DNA of 7,989 bases from Ruminococcaceae bacterium UBA7135. GTDB taxonomy: Bacteria; Bacillota; Clostridia; Oscillospirales; Ruminococcaceae. Below are positions 1 to 5,199 of the stretch, piece by piece. The stretch covers positions 239-8,227 of the forward strand of contig DKXD01000005.1 of the NCBI GenBank assembly GCA_002492075.1, in the 5' to 3' direction. The position numbers and the translations under genes were made by a program. Positions within the stretch are counted from its first letter, which is position 1. Each line of letters starts with the position of its first letter. The notes below the pieces were generated by a model that saw nothing but the letters and a program-made list of their open reading frames with translations, made no database searches and was not told where the DNA came from.

Positions 1-105
1 CTGGCCACGGGCTACCTGCCCTGGGGTATGGAGGACATCAGCAATATGCTCACCGACGCCTTTGAAGGGCTGAGGATGCGATTTCAAGCAAAGGAGGAAT
101 CATAA
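1..105 (+). CDS. 3' end of an unidentified protein (34 codons visible)
   Basis: The first reading frame is open from the window edge to a TAA at 103-105 and encodes 34 residues, including GYLPWGMEDISNML and ending FQAKEES. The start lies outside the window. I do not recognise the family. The position directly upstream of an ABC ATPase start would suit a TetR-like or other small regulator, which often precedes such genes, but this is only a context guess. Codon use is rich in CTG, GCC, GGC and ATC, like the first ~120 bases of the next ORF and unlike the GCG-rich genes further on. It therefore probably belongs to the same foreign or mis-joined segment. The ribosome binding site of the next gene (AAGGAGG, 91-97) lies inside its last codons. 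Confidence 0.55.
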   Translation: MATGYLPWGMEDISNMLTDAFEGLRMRFQAKEES

Positions 106-106
106 T

Positions 107-799
107 ATGTATGCCATCGAAACGAGAGGGCTGACCAAACGCTATAAAGACGTGACCGCCGTGGACAGTCTGGACATGAACGTGGAGAAGGGTGAGCTGT
201 TTGCCCTGCTGGGCGTAAACGGCGCGGGAAAGACCACCACTATCGGAAAAATGGCAGCGAATTTCAAGGCTCGCGGCAAAAAGGTGATAGTCGCGGCGGC
301 GGACACGTTCCGAGCGGCGGCGATAGACCAACTGAACGTCTGGACGGACAGAGCGGGCGTTGATATCGTGAAGCACGGAGAGGGCAGCGATCCCGCGGCG
401 GTCATATTTGACGCGATAAGCGCGGCGAAGGCTCGCGGTGCGGATATCGTTCTGTGCGATACGGCGGGGCGGCTCCATAATAAGAAAAACCTTATGGAGG
501 AGCTTAAAAAGATAGCGAGAGTTATCTCGCGGGAGCTTCCCGAGGCAAGCGTTGAAACGCTGCTTGTCCTTGATGCGACCACGGGACAAAACGCGGTAAA
601 TCAAGCGCAGCTTTTTAACGAGACCGCCGATATTACGGGAATTGTTCTTACAAAACTGGACGGCACGGCAAAAGGCGGCATTATAATCCCGATAAAGAAC
701 GAGCTTGGTCTTTCCGTAAAGCTTGTGGGCGTAGGCGAGAAGATAGACGATCTCCAGCCGTTTGTCCCCGAGGATTACGTCAATGCGCTGTTCGAGTAG
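107..799 (+). CDS. ftsY: Chimeric ORF: ABC ATPase N-terminus joined to the FtsY (SRP receptor) GTPase domain
   Basis: The 230-aa product has two unrelated parts. Residues 1-35 are typical of the start of an ABC-transporter ATPase (ETRGLTKRYKDVTAV, then EKGELFALLG). From the P-loop (G36-T45, followed by IGKMA) onward it is the G domain of FtsY, the membrane-associated SRP receptor GTPase that docks ribosome-nascent chain complexes at the translocon. Visible FtsY motifs are DTFRAAA (66-72), DTAGRLHNKKN (118-128), TKLDGTAKGG (182-191) and GVGEKIDDLQPF (208-219). FtsY is normally about 300 aa or more, with a helical N domain before the P-loop. That domain is absent here, and so are the ABC Q-loop, signature and Walker B. 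The start is clear: AAGGAGG at 91-97, 9 nt before ATG 107. Such a protein is unlikely to work as either parent; an assembly chimera is the simplest reading. The gene symbol refers to the FtsY part only. Confidence 0.85.
   Translation: MYAIETRGLTKRYKDVTAVDSLDMNVEKGELFALLGVNGAGKTTTIGKMAANFKARGKKVIVAAADTFRAAAIDQLNVWTDRAGVDIVKHGEGSDPAAVIFDAISAAKARGADIVLCDTAGRLHNKKNLMEELKKIARVISRELPEASVETLLVLDATTGQNAVNQAQLFNETADITGIVLTKLDGTAKGGIIIPIKNELGLSVKLVGVGEKIDDLQPFVPEDYVNALFE
212..244 (+). other. Probable recombination or assembly breakpoint in the P-loop
   Basis: These bases encode GVNGAGKTTTI, a Walker A sequence acceptable in both ABC ATPases and FtsY. Everything upstream reads as ABC and everything from IGKMA (242 on) reads as FtsY. 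Up to about 220, alanine is encoded almost only by GCC (five of six codons in the two upstream frames). From about 254 on it is mostly GCG. A shared stretch of about 25-30 bases would be enough to mislead a short k-mer assembler or to support homologous recombination. The exact crossover cannot be placed within the shared motif. Confidence 0.7.
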
Positions 800-840
800 T
801 TTTTAGTTAGTAGAAAGCTCTTTGAAAACCGAACACAGGC

Positions 841-869
841 TTGACAAATGTTTTTGAATATGATATAAT
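841..869 (+). promoter_or_regulatory. Consensus sigma-70/SigA-type promoter of the 47-aa gene
   Basis: TTGACA at 841-846 and TATAAT at 864-869 are separated by 17 bp. TG at 861-862 forms an extended -10 element. Both hexamers match the consensus exactly. The expected transcription start is near 876, about 30 nt upstream of the ATG at 907. This predicts strong constitutive transcription of the short gene that follows. Confidence 0.88.
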
Positions 870-906
870 ATCATTACAAAAGACGATGATAAGGGGGGTG
901 TATAAT

Positions 907-1050
907 ATGTCTCAAAAATCTTTGACTGTTGGCGATGTTATGAAAATAAAAGATTATTTGGAACAAATTAAGACCGCGGTAAATGACGACGAAAAAGCAG
1001 TCATCAACGAACTTATAGAAAAGCTTGAACAAATGGAAGCAAGATCATAA
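907..1050 (+). CDS. Small 47-aa protein of unknown function
   Basis: The 47-residue product begins MSQKSLTVGDVMKIKDYLEQ and ends EKLEQMEARS. I do not recognise a family. It has no signal peptide, membrane segment or cysteine. It is rich in Lys, Glu, Asp, Leu and Ile and should be largely helical. Two helices (about 10-23 and 27-45) are separated by an NDDE turn, and the second has heptad-like hydrophobic spacing that could form a coiled coil or helical hairpin. The start is ATG 907, preceded by AAGGGGGGTG (891-900). An in-frame upstream start at 841 is rejected because it begins on the -35 box. The gene has its own perfect promoter and a terminator 17 bp after its stop, so it is a monocistronic unit. 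It is more AT-rich than the flanking genes. Reality as a gene is well supported; function is unknown. Confidence 0.8.
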   Translation: MSQKSLTVGDVMKIKDYLEQIKTAVNDDEKAVINELIEKLEQMEARS

Positions 1051-1067
1051 ACCAGCGATAACATATT

Positions 1068-1110
1068 AAAAAGGTGTTGAGCCTGTAAAAGGAATTGACA
1101 CCTTTTTATT
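1068..1110 (+). terminator. Intrinsic terminator after the 47-aa gene
   Basis: AAAAAGGTGT (1068-1077) pairs perfectly with ACACCTTTTT (1098-1107). The T run is part of the 3' arm and continues as ATT. The loop is about 20 nt and may close further by wobble pairs. It lies between the stop codon at 1050 and the next promoter at 1128, which supports it as a transcript end. Confidence 0.8.
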
Positions 1111-1127
1111 TGTCAACATACAACTAC

Positions 1128-1156
1128 TTGACTTTATACGCTGAATGTGCTATAAT
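1128..1156 (+). promoter_or_regulatory. Extended -10 promoter of the rdgB-rsfS operon
   Basis: TTGACT (1128-1133), a 17-bp spacer and TATAAT (1151-1156), with TG at 1148-1149 as an extended -10. Transcription should begin near 1163. It lies just after the terminator of the preceding gene and about 115 nt upstream of the rdgB start, leaving a long 5' leader. Confidence 0.85.
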
Positions 1157-1163
1157 GAGGTAA

Positions 1164-1220
1164 AACATTTTTAGGGAAATGTTGATTTAATTACATTTTC
1201 CCCGCCGGAGGCGGGGAAAA
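1164..1220 (+). promoter_or_regulatory. Structured 5' leader of rdgB with two hairpins
   Basis: Two inverted repeats lie in the predicted untranslated leader. AACATTT (1164-1170) pairs with AAATGTT (1177-1183) around TTAGGG, at the very 5' end of the transcript. TTTTCCCCGCC (1196-1206) pairs perfectly with GGCGGGGAAAA (1210-1220) around GGA, an 11-bp stem with a 3-nt loop. No U tract follows the second stem, so it does not look like a normal intrinsic terminator. It could protect the 5' end, act in regulation, or be a protein binding site. I do not recognise a known riboswitch class. The remaining ~57 nt up to the start codon show no further strong structure by eye. Confidence 0.5.
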
Positions 1221-1277
1221 CCGCACAAAAACGATTTAATCAGCAGTTCCTTAGGTTTATTTATGAAAGGAATTTTT

Positions 1278-1913
1278 ATGGAACACCAACAACCTTCAAG
1301 CGAAGAACAGTCTCCCGCCCGAAAACGTCTTATAATCGCTTCTAACAATGCAGGTAAGCTGCGTGAGTTTAAGGAGCTGCTCAGCCCCTACGGATTTGAC
1401 GTTATTTCAATGCGCGAAGCGGGATTTAATGAGGAAATAGTCGAGGACGGCGATACCTTTGAGGAGAACGCTCATATCAAGGCACGGGCGGTTTTTGAGG
1501 CTACGGGAGAACCGACGATAGCCGACGACAGCGGTTTGGAGATAGATTTCTTAAACGGCGCGCCGGGAGTATACTCGGCAAGATACGCGGGCGAAAACGC
1601 TACCGACAAGGATCGTTGCAATAAAGTGCTGAGCGAGATGCACGGTGTGGCGCGTGAGCTGCGCGACGCGAGGTTCGTATGCACTATCCACTTTATATAT
1701 GCCGAGGACGACGAGTATTCCGTGCGCGGCGAGGTGAACGGATACATAGGCGATAAGCCCAAGGGCAAAAACGGTTTCGGCTACGATCCCATTTTTATGG
1801 TGAATGACGACGATAGCATGGCGGATATAAGCGAGGAAGAGAAAAACAAGATATCTCACCGCGCTATGGCTTTTAAAAAGCTTTCGGAGATATTGAAGGA
1901 GAAATTTTCATAG
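1278..1913 (+). CDS. rdgB: RdgB/HAM1 family XTP/dITP diphosphatase
   Basis: Hydrolyses non-canonical purine triphosphates (XTP, dITP, ITP) to monophosphates plus pyrophosphate in the cytosol, keeping deaminated bases out of DNA and RNA. The 211-aa product shows the family marks in order: SNNAGK (22-27), EDGDTFEENA (56-65), ADDSGLEID (82-90), APGVYSARYAG (95-105), GFGYDPIF (166-173) and SHRA (193-196). These cover the triphosphate-binding and metal-binding residues, and length is close to the usual ~200 aa plus a short polar N-terminal extension of about 15 residues. ATG 1278 is chosen over the in-frame ATG 1263 because AAAGGA (1266-1271) sits 6 nt before it, while 1263 has no good ribosome binding site. 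It is first in the operon, and yhbY begins directly after its stop with no gap. Confidence 0.95.
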   Translation: MEHQQPSSEEQSPARKRLIIASNNAGKLREFKELLSPYGFDVISMREAGFNEEIVEDGDTFEENAHIKARAVFEATGEPTIADDSGLEIDFLNGAPGVYSARYAGENATDKDRCNKVLSEMHGVARELRDARFVCTIHFIYAEDDEYSVRGEVNGYIGDKPKGKNGFGYDPIFMVNDDDSMADISEEEKNKISHRAMAFKKLSEILKEKFS

Positions 1914-2213
1914 ATGTTGACAAGCAAGCAAAGAGCAAAGCTGCGTTCGATAGCGCAAAGCTATGATCCGATATTCTATATTGGAAAATCGGGGCTGTCG
2001 GACGAAATAATGAACCAGCTTGAGAACGCGATAAACGCCAGAGAGCTTATAAAGCTCGGCGTGCAGGAGAACTGCGAATATTCCGCGCGCGAAGCCGCGG
2101 ATATTATCGCTCCTAAGCTGAACGCGGACGTGGTAGCGGTGATCGGTCGGAAGTTCGTGCTGTGGCGCAGAAGCCGCGATCCGAAGAAGCGGGTGATAGA
2201 GCTTGGCAAATAA
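1914..2213 (+). CDS. yhbY: YhbY/YqeI family CRM-domain RNA-binding protein (ribosome assembly)
   Basis: A 99-aa single CRM (YhbY) domain protein. Family members bind pre-50S particles and help large-subunit maturation. The sequence shows the GxxG-type loop GKSGLSD (24-30), the ELIKLGV strand (44-50), and the C-terminal strand GRKFVLWRRS near 78-87, followed by a basic tail. Length is normal for the bacterial single-domain family. It starts immediately after the rdgB stop (TAG 1911-1913). AAGGAG at 1896-1901 lies within the end of rdgB, about 12 nt upstream, slightly longer than ideal, so translation may also be coupled. The equivalent gene yqeI sits just before nadD (yqeJ) in B. subtilis, as here. 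Confidence 0.93.
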   Translation: MLTSKQRAKLRSIAQSYDPIFYIGKSGLSDEIMNQLENAINARELIKLGVQENCEYSAREAADIIAPKLNADVVAVIGRKFVLWRRSRDPKKRVIELGK

Positions 2214-2829
2214 GGAACAAATAAAGACGGGGATATTCGGCGGCGCATTCAATCCGCCTCACAACGGGCATGTAAATCTTGCGAAAGAAGCGATAATGCA
2301 GTTGAATTTGCGCCGTTTGCTGATAATCCCGACGTTTGAAAGCCCTCATAAGCATACAAAGCTTTTGCCTTTCGAGCAGCGGGCGGAGATGTGCCGAATG
2401 GCGTTTGAGCCTTTGAACGGTTCGGGGAACTGCGAATGTAGGGTTGAGATATCGGATATCGAACGCGAGATGGGCGGGAAAAGCTACACCATAAACACAA
2501 TAAGAGAGTTGTCAAAGCGCTTTCCCGGCGAACGCTTTTATCTTTTGATAGGCGGAGATATGCTGTTTTCGTTCAAAGAGTGGTTCAAGTACGAGAGCAT
2601 ACTGAAAGAAAGCACGGTCTGCGCCGTGTCGCGTGAAAACGACAGCTTTGCCGATATGGTGGAGTTCGCAAATCAAATGGGCAAAGTTAAGGTTCTGCCG
2701 ACAAGCGTCGTGGAAATTTCGTCGACGGAGATACGAGAAAAAATCGCTCGCGGCGAAGATATTTCGGAACTTGTGCCGCAGGGCGTTGCGGAATATATTG
2801 CCCAAAACGATCTGTTTCGCCGCGTCTGA
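2203..2829 (+). CDS. nadD: Nicotinate-nucleotide adenylyltransferase NadD
   Basis: Transfers AMP from ATP to nicotinate mononucleotide, giving deamido-NAD, the shared late step of de novo and salvage NAD synthesis. The 208-aa product carries the nucleotidyltransferase signature GIFGGAFNPPHNGH (10-23), whose His pair binds ATP phosphates, and the C-terminal ISSTEIR motif (172-178). It ends with the family-typical VAEYIAQNDLF. The only credible start is TTG 2203, which overlaps the yhbY stop by 11 bp. No in-frame ATG or GTG lies before the essential motif, and the upstream Shine-Dalgarno is weak (GGGTGAT, about 2191-2197). Expression therefore probably depends on translational coupling to yhbY. 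Order yhbY-nadD-yqeK-rsfS is the same as in B. subtilis. Confidence 0.96.
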   Translation: MANKEQIKTGIFGGAFNPPHNGHVNLAKEAIMQLNLRRLLIIPTFESPHKHTKLLPFEQRAEMCRMAFEPLNGSGNCECRVEISDIEREMGGKSYTINTIRELSKRFPGERFYLLIGGDMLFSFKEWFKYESILKESTVCAVSRENDSFADMVEFANQMGKVKVLPTSVVEISSTEIREKIARGEDISELVPQGVAEYIAQNDLFRRV

Positions 2830-2855
2830 ATTAGAAATAAAAATAAGGGGCAACA

Positions 2856-3449
2856 ATGAGCAAATATTCGGATTTCGATGAGTATGAGGAGCTGCTGAAA
2901 AACCGTTTATCGAAGAAACGCTTTCAGCACAGTATGAACGTGGCTGATGAGTGCTTCAAGCTGGCGGAGAAATATGGCGCGGACAAGCGCAGATGTTATC
3001 TTGCGGGAATGCTGCACGATATAATGAAAGAGGATCTTCCCGAGCGTCAGCGGCAGTACACGGCGGAAAGCGGTTTGTCGCCCGATCCCGTGGAGATGGC
3101 CACAAAAAGCCTTTGGCACGGAGTAGCGGGCGGATATTACGTTCGCGAGGTATTGAAGATAGACGACAACGAGATAATAAGCGCGATACGTTATCACACC
3201 ACGGGCTGCGCGAGAATGACGCTTATGGAGAAGATAGTGTATCTCGGGGATATGATATCCGAAGAACGCGATTACAAGGGCGTCGATAAAATGCGCGATT
3301 ATTGTTACAAGGATATTGACCTTGCGATGAGCGTTGCGCTTATTTATCAGATAGACAGCGTATGCTCTAAATGCGGCGGGCTGCCGCTTTCAACATTTGA
3401 AGCGTATAACTATTATTTGCAGTTTAACAAGAATAAGGAGAGTTTATGA
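2856..3449 (+). CDS. yqeK: YqeK family HD-domain hydrolase (symmetrical Ap4A hydrolase type)
   Basis: A 197-aa HD-superfamily metallophosphohydrolase. Characterised YqeK proteins cleave diadenosine tetraphosphate symmetrically to two ADP, limiting a stress dinucleotide. The expected metal and catalytic residues are all visible: H25 (in RFQHSMNV), H54-D55 (MLHDIMK), H88 (LWHG), H114 (RYHTTG) and D132 (YLGDMIS). Length is typical. ATG 2856 follows AAGGGGC (about 2845-2851) at good spacing, 26 bp after nadD. Its last codons overlap the rsfS start by 4 bp (ATGA). The pairing with nadD is widely conserved in Bacillota. The family assignment is firm; activity of this copy is inferred. Confidence 0.93.
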   Translation: MSKYSDFDEYEELLKNRLSKKRFQHSMNVADECFKLAEKYGADKRRCYLAGMLHDIMKEDLPERQRQYTAESGLSPDPVEMATKSLWHGVAGGYYVREVLKIDDNEIISAIRYHTTGCARMTLMEKIVYLGDMISEERDYKGVDKMRDYCYKDIDLAMSVALIYQIDSVCSKCGGLPLSTFEAYNYYLQFNKNKESL

Positions 3450-3805
3450 CAGATAAAGAGGAATTTGAAATAGCCGTAAAAGCGCTTGACAGCAAGAAAG
3501 CAGAGAAGATCACCGTGCTGAAGGTCGCCGATCTTACCATCCTTGCGAATTACTTCGTGATAGCGTCCGCAACGAGCACTACGCAGGTAAAGGCGCTTGC
3601 CGACGCGGTGGAATACCATCTCGAGCAGGCGGGAGTAACGCCTAAAAGCGTTGAGGGAATACAAAGCCGAAACTGGATCGTTCTGGATTATATTGACGTT
3701 ATAGTTCATGTGTTTACCGAGGAGGCTCGGGAATTCTATCAGTTGGAGCACCTTTGGGCAGACGGTGAAAAAGTGGCTATTTCGGATATCGTGAAACCCA
3801 ACTAA
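3446..3805 (+). CDS. rsfS: Ribosome silencing factor RsfS (Iojap/DUF143)
   Basis: A 119-aa Iojap-family protein. RsfS binds ribosomal protein uL14 on the 50S subunit and blocks joining with 30S, lowering translation when nutrients are short. Family signs are the early KKAEKITVLKV strand, ANYFVIASATSTTQVKALAD in the first half, then EGIQSRNWIVLDY, VIVHVFTEEAREFY and the closing LEHLWADG. Length is normal for bacterial RsfS. ATG 3446 overlaps the yqeK stop by 4 bp (ATGA), with AAGGAG at 3435-3440 five nt upstream. It is the last gene of this operon. No strong terminator is visible before the rpsU promoter at 3872, so read-through into rpsU is possible. Confidence 0.96.
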   Translation: MTDKEEFEIAVKALDSKKAEKITVLKVADLTILANYFVIASATSTTQVKALADAVEYHLEQAGVTPKSVEGIQSRNWIVLDYIDVIVHVFTEEAREFYQLEHLWADGEKVAISDIVKPN

Positions 3806-3871
3806 AATGTTGATATTTTTTGGATAAAATAACCAAAATCGTAAAATCGCGCAACTTTTTGTAATAAACGC

Positions 3872-3900
3872 TTGACAAATTTGCTGCGCTGTTGTATAAT
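3872..3900 (+). promoter_or_regulatory. Consensus promoter of rpsU
   Basis: TTGACA (3872-3877), a 17-bp spacer and TATAAT (3895-3900), both exact consensus hexamers. Upstream sequence (3806-3860) is AT-rich with several A and T runs, as seen around strong ribosomal-gene promoters. Transcription should start near 3907, leaving a leader of about 68 nt. Confidence 0.88.
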
Positions 3901-3922
3901 AATGTATATACTGTTATGTATA

Positions 3923-3965
3923 GCTACTGAAAGTAGATAACCTGTGCCGTTAGGCAAAGGGAGGG
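3923..3965 (+). promoter_or_regulatory. rpsU leader: two small hairpins and a strong ribosome binding site
   Basis: CTACT (3924-3928) pairs with AGTAG (3932-3936) around GAA. TGCC (3945-3948) pairs with GGCA (3953-3956) around GTTA. Directly after the second comes the purine-rich Shine-Dalgarno AAAGGGAGGG (ending 3965), 9 nt before ATG 3975. The structures are short; a role such as bS21 autoregulation is possible but not shown by the sequence. Confidence 0.4.
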
Positions 3966-3974
3966 AAAATATAA

Positions 3975-4148
3975 ATGGCAGAAATTCGTCTTGGGAAAAA
4001 TGAATCTCTTGAGACTGCTTTGAAGCGTTTCAAGCGTTCATGCGCAAGGGACGGCGTTCTTGCTGAAGTTCGTAAAAGAGAGCATTACGAAAAGCCTTCG
4101 GTAAAACGTAAAAAGAAGTCCGAAGCTGCTCGTAAGCGCAAGTATTGA
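3975..4148 (+). CDS. rpsU: 30S ribosomal protein bS21
   Basis: A 57-aa very basic protein that joins the platform of the 30S subunit near the anti-Shine-Dalgarno end of 16S rRNA and aids initiation. Typical bS21 features are the IRLGKNESLETALKRFKR start, the RDGVLAEVRKREHYEKPS centre and the Arg/Lys-rich tail ending KRKY. Length is normal for Bacillota. ATG 3975 is set by GGGAGGG at 3959-3965. Codon choice (CGT, CTT, GCT, GAA, AAA) differs from the GCG- and CGC-rich neighbours and fits a highly expressed gene. In many Bacillota rpsU lies next to yqeY; here it lies between rsfS and an unknown gene, with its own promoter. Confidence 0.97.
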   Translation: MAEIRLGKNESLETALKRFKRSCARDGVLAEVRKREHYEKPSVKRKKKSEAARKRKY

Positions 4149-4178
4149 TTTGCGTAAAGCGAACTAAAGTTGTAAAAA

Positions 4179-4204
4179 TAAGACAACGCCGCGGTGCTGT
4201 CTTA
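4179..4204 (+). terminator. Hairpin downstream of rpsU, no T tract
   Basis: TAAGACA (4179-4185) pairs with TGTCTTA (4198-4204), with partial further pairing inside through the GC-rich loop (ACGCC against GGTGC with one mismatch). It begins about 30 nt after the rpsU stop. The bases after it are not a U run, so it may protect the 3' end or act together with the next hairpin rather than terminate alone. Confidence 0.35.
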
Positions 4205-4216
4205 AGTGAAAAACGG

Positions 4217-4249
4217 TTGAAGCGGGCAGAAATTGTCCGCTTTAATTGT
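4217..4249 (+). terminator. Likely intrinsic terminator of rpsU
   Basis: AAGCGGGCA (4220-4228) pairs with TGTCCGCTT (4234-4242) around GAAAT, including one G-U pair, and the stem can extend to 4217 and 4245. The following sequence, TTTAATTGT, is a broken rather than clean T tract. It sits about 70 nt after rpsU and 40 nt before the next gene, so partial termination with read-through is plausible. Confidence 0.5.
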
Positions 4250-4286
4250 ATCCGGAATCCCGATATTTATGAAAGGAGCAATGACT

Positions 4287-4694
4287 ATGCAGATGTTCAA
4301 ACTGGATCACGGCTGGGAATTAGCGGTGCCGGACGGCTGGATCATGGAAAATCAGGAGATCGGAAGCTATATTTTTTATCCTCCGGATCCCGAGGATACA
4401 ACAACACTATACGCTTCGGTCATCCATTCGGAGCACCAGAAGATGAAAGTTCCGGAGTATATGATGCAGGAGACGTTTGAAAGAAGTATCCCGGCTAACG
4501 CGCAGGGGGTAAGCATTATAACAAGCGTTCACTGCAAGGCGTTCTTCCTTTTCAGCGCGGACGGAACATATCGCGTCGGCGCGGGTTTTTTTACCGACGG
4601 CGAGCTGCTTTCGCTGAACGTTTACGCCTCCTCCGAGGAAAAGGTGCGGGAGGTCGCTGCGGGCTTTGGACAAGTAAAGTTAGAGCGTGGGTGA
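4287..4694 (+). CDS. Unrecognised 135-aa protein
   Basis: I do not recognise this family. The protein has no signal peptide, lipobox or membrane segment, so it is probably cytosolic. It appears to be mixed alpha/beta. It opens with DHGWELAVPDGWIMENQ, then YIFYPPDPED and TTTLYASVI; a helix-forming middle (about 50-70) and two strands follow (FFLFSADGTYRVGAGFFTDG, then LSLNVYAS). A helix, EEKVREVAAGF, closes it. The Pro-x-Gly-Trp opening is reminiscent of Mog1/PsbP-like folds such as DcrB, but this is only a resemblance. ATG 4287 is chosen because AAAGGAG (4272-4278) is 8 nt upstream; the in-frame ATGs at 4269 and 4281 are badly spaced from it. It ends at TGA 4692-4694, just before the yqeG start at 4699, so the two are probably co-translated. 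Confidence 0.75.
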   Translation: MQMFKLDHGWELAVPDGWIMENQEIGSYIFYPPDPEDTTTLYASVIHSEHQKMKVPEYMMQETFERSIPANAQGVSIITSVHCKAFFLFSADGTYRVGAGFFTDGELLSLNVYASSEEKVREVAAGFGQVKLERG

Positions 4695-4698
4695 GAAA

Positions 4699-5199
4699 AT
4701 GCTGTTTAAACCGACCTTTTGGTTAAAAAACGTTCTGGCTATCAACGAGGATTTTTTAAAAGAGAATGATGTTCACGCGTTGGTATTGGATATGGACAAC
4801 ACTCTTTCAATGCACGGCAATCCCCGCGCCGAAGAAGGCGTTTCGGAATGGCTGGATAAAATGCGAGAGCTTGGTATAAAAATGCGCGTGGTGTCGAACA
4901 ACACAAATAAGCGTGTCGCGCCGCTTGCCGCTATTCTGGGACTTGAATACACCGCCAACGGCGCAAAGCCGCTGCCGTTCGGCGTGAACCGCGCTGTGAA
5001 AGCTATGGGAGCAGATAAGCGCGGAACTCTGGTAATAGGCGACCAGATATTCACCGATGTTATAGCGGGGAATATCGCGGGAGTACGCACAGTGCTTGTA
5101 GAGCCGTTTCATTTGGAGAAAACATGGACGTTTCGCTTGAAACGAAAGCTTGAGAGCGTAGTGTTTCACAGAAATTATGACGATTTGGAGATGAAGTGA
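4699..5199 (+). CDS. yqeG: YqeG family HAD-IIIA phosphatase
   Basis: A 166-aa haloacid dehalogenase-superfamily phosphatase of the YqeG/Gep4 type. Eukaryotic Gep4 is a phosphatidylglycerophosphate phosphatase; the substrate of the bacterial protein here is not certain. All four HAD motifs are present: DMDNTL with nucleophile D31 and acid D33, S66 in VVSNN, K90 in GAKPLP, and GDQIFTD (114-120) with its metal-binding acids. ATG 4699 gives the usual YqeG start MLFKP; a GTG at 4687 would add four residues and overlap the preceding gene. A G-rich GTGGGTGAG run just upstream can serve as ribosome binding site. The stop TGA (5197-5199) shares its A with the next ATG. In B. subtilis yqeG heads the yqeH-aroE-yqeI group; here it sits apart from yqeI. 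Confidence 0.92.
   Translation: MLFKPTFWLKNVLAINEDFLKENDVHALVLDMDNTLSMHGNPRAEEGVSEWLDKMRELGIKMRVVSNNTNKRVAPLAAILGLEYTANGAKPLPFGVNRAVKAMGADKRGTLVIGDQIFTDVIAGNIAGVRTVLVEPFHLEKTWTFRLKRKLESVVFHRNYDDLEMK

Noticed and set aside
841..906. Upstream start (TTG 841) extending the 47-aa protein to 69 aa
   Set aside because: It would begin on the -35 box and run through the -10 and the predicted transcription start. ATG 907 has a strong ribosome binding site.
1263..1277. In-frame ATG 1263 as the rdgB start
   Set aside because: Its upstream bases lack a good Shine-Dalgarno, and the AAAGGA that serves ATG 1278 lies inside this extension.
3818..3838. Terminator after rsfS
   Set aside because: The stem is only TTTTGG with CCAAAA (6 bp, weak) and no T tract follows.
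4145..4480. 111-codon + strand ORF across the rpsU end and the unknown gene
   Set aside because: It overlaps the rpsU stop, both hairpins and the better-supported 4287 gene in another frame, with no ribosome binding site. Its composition is that of a frame shadow.
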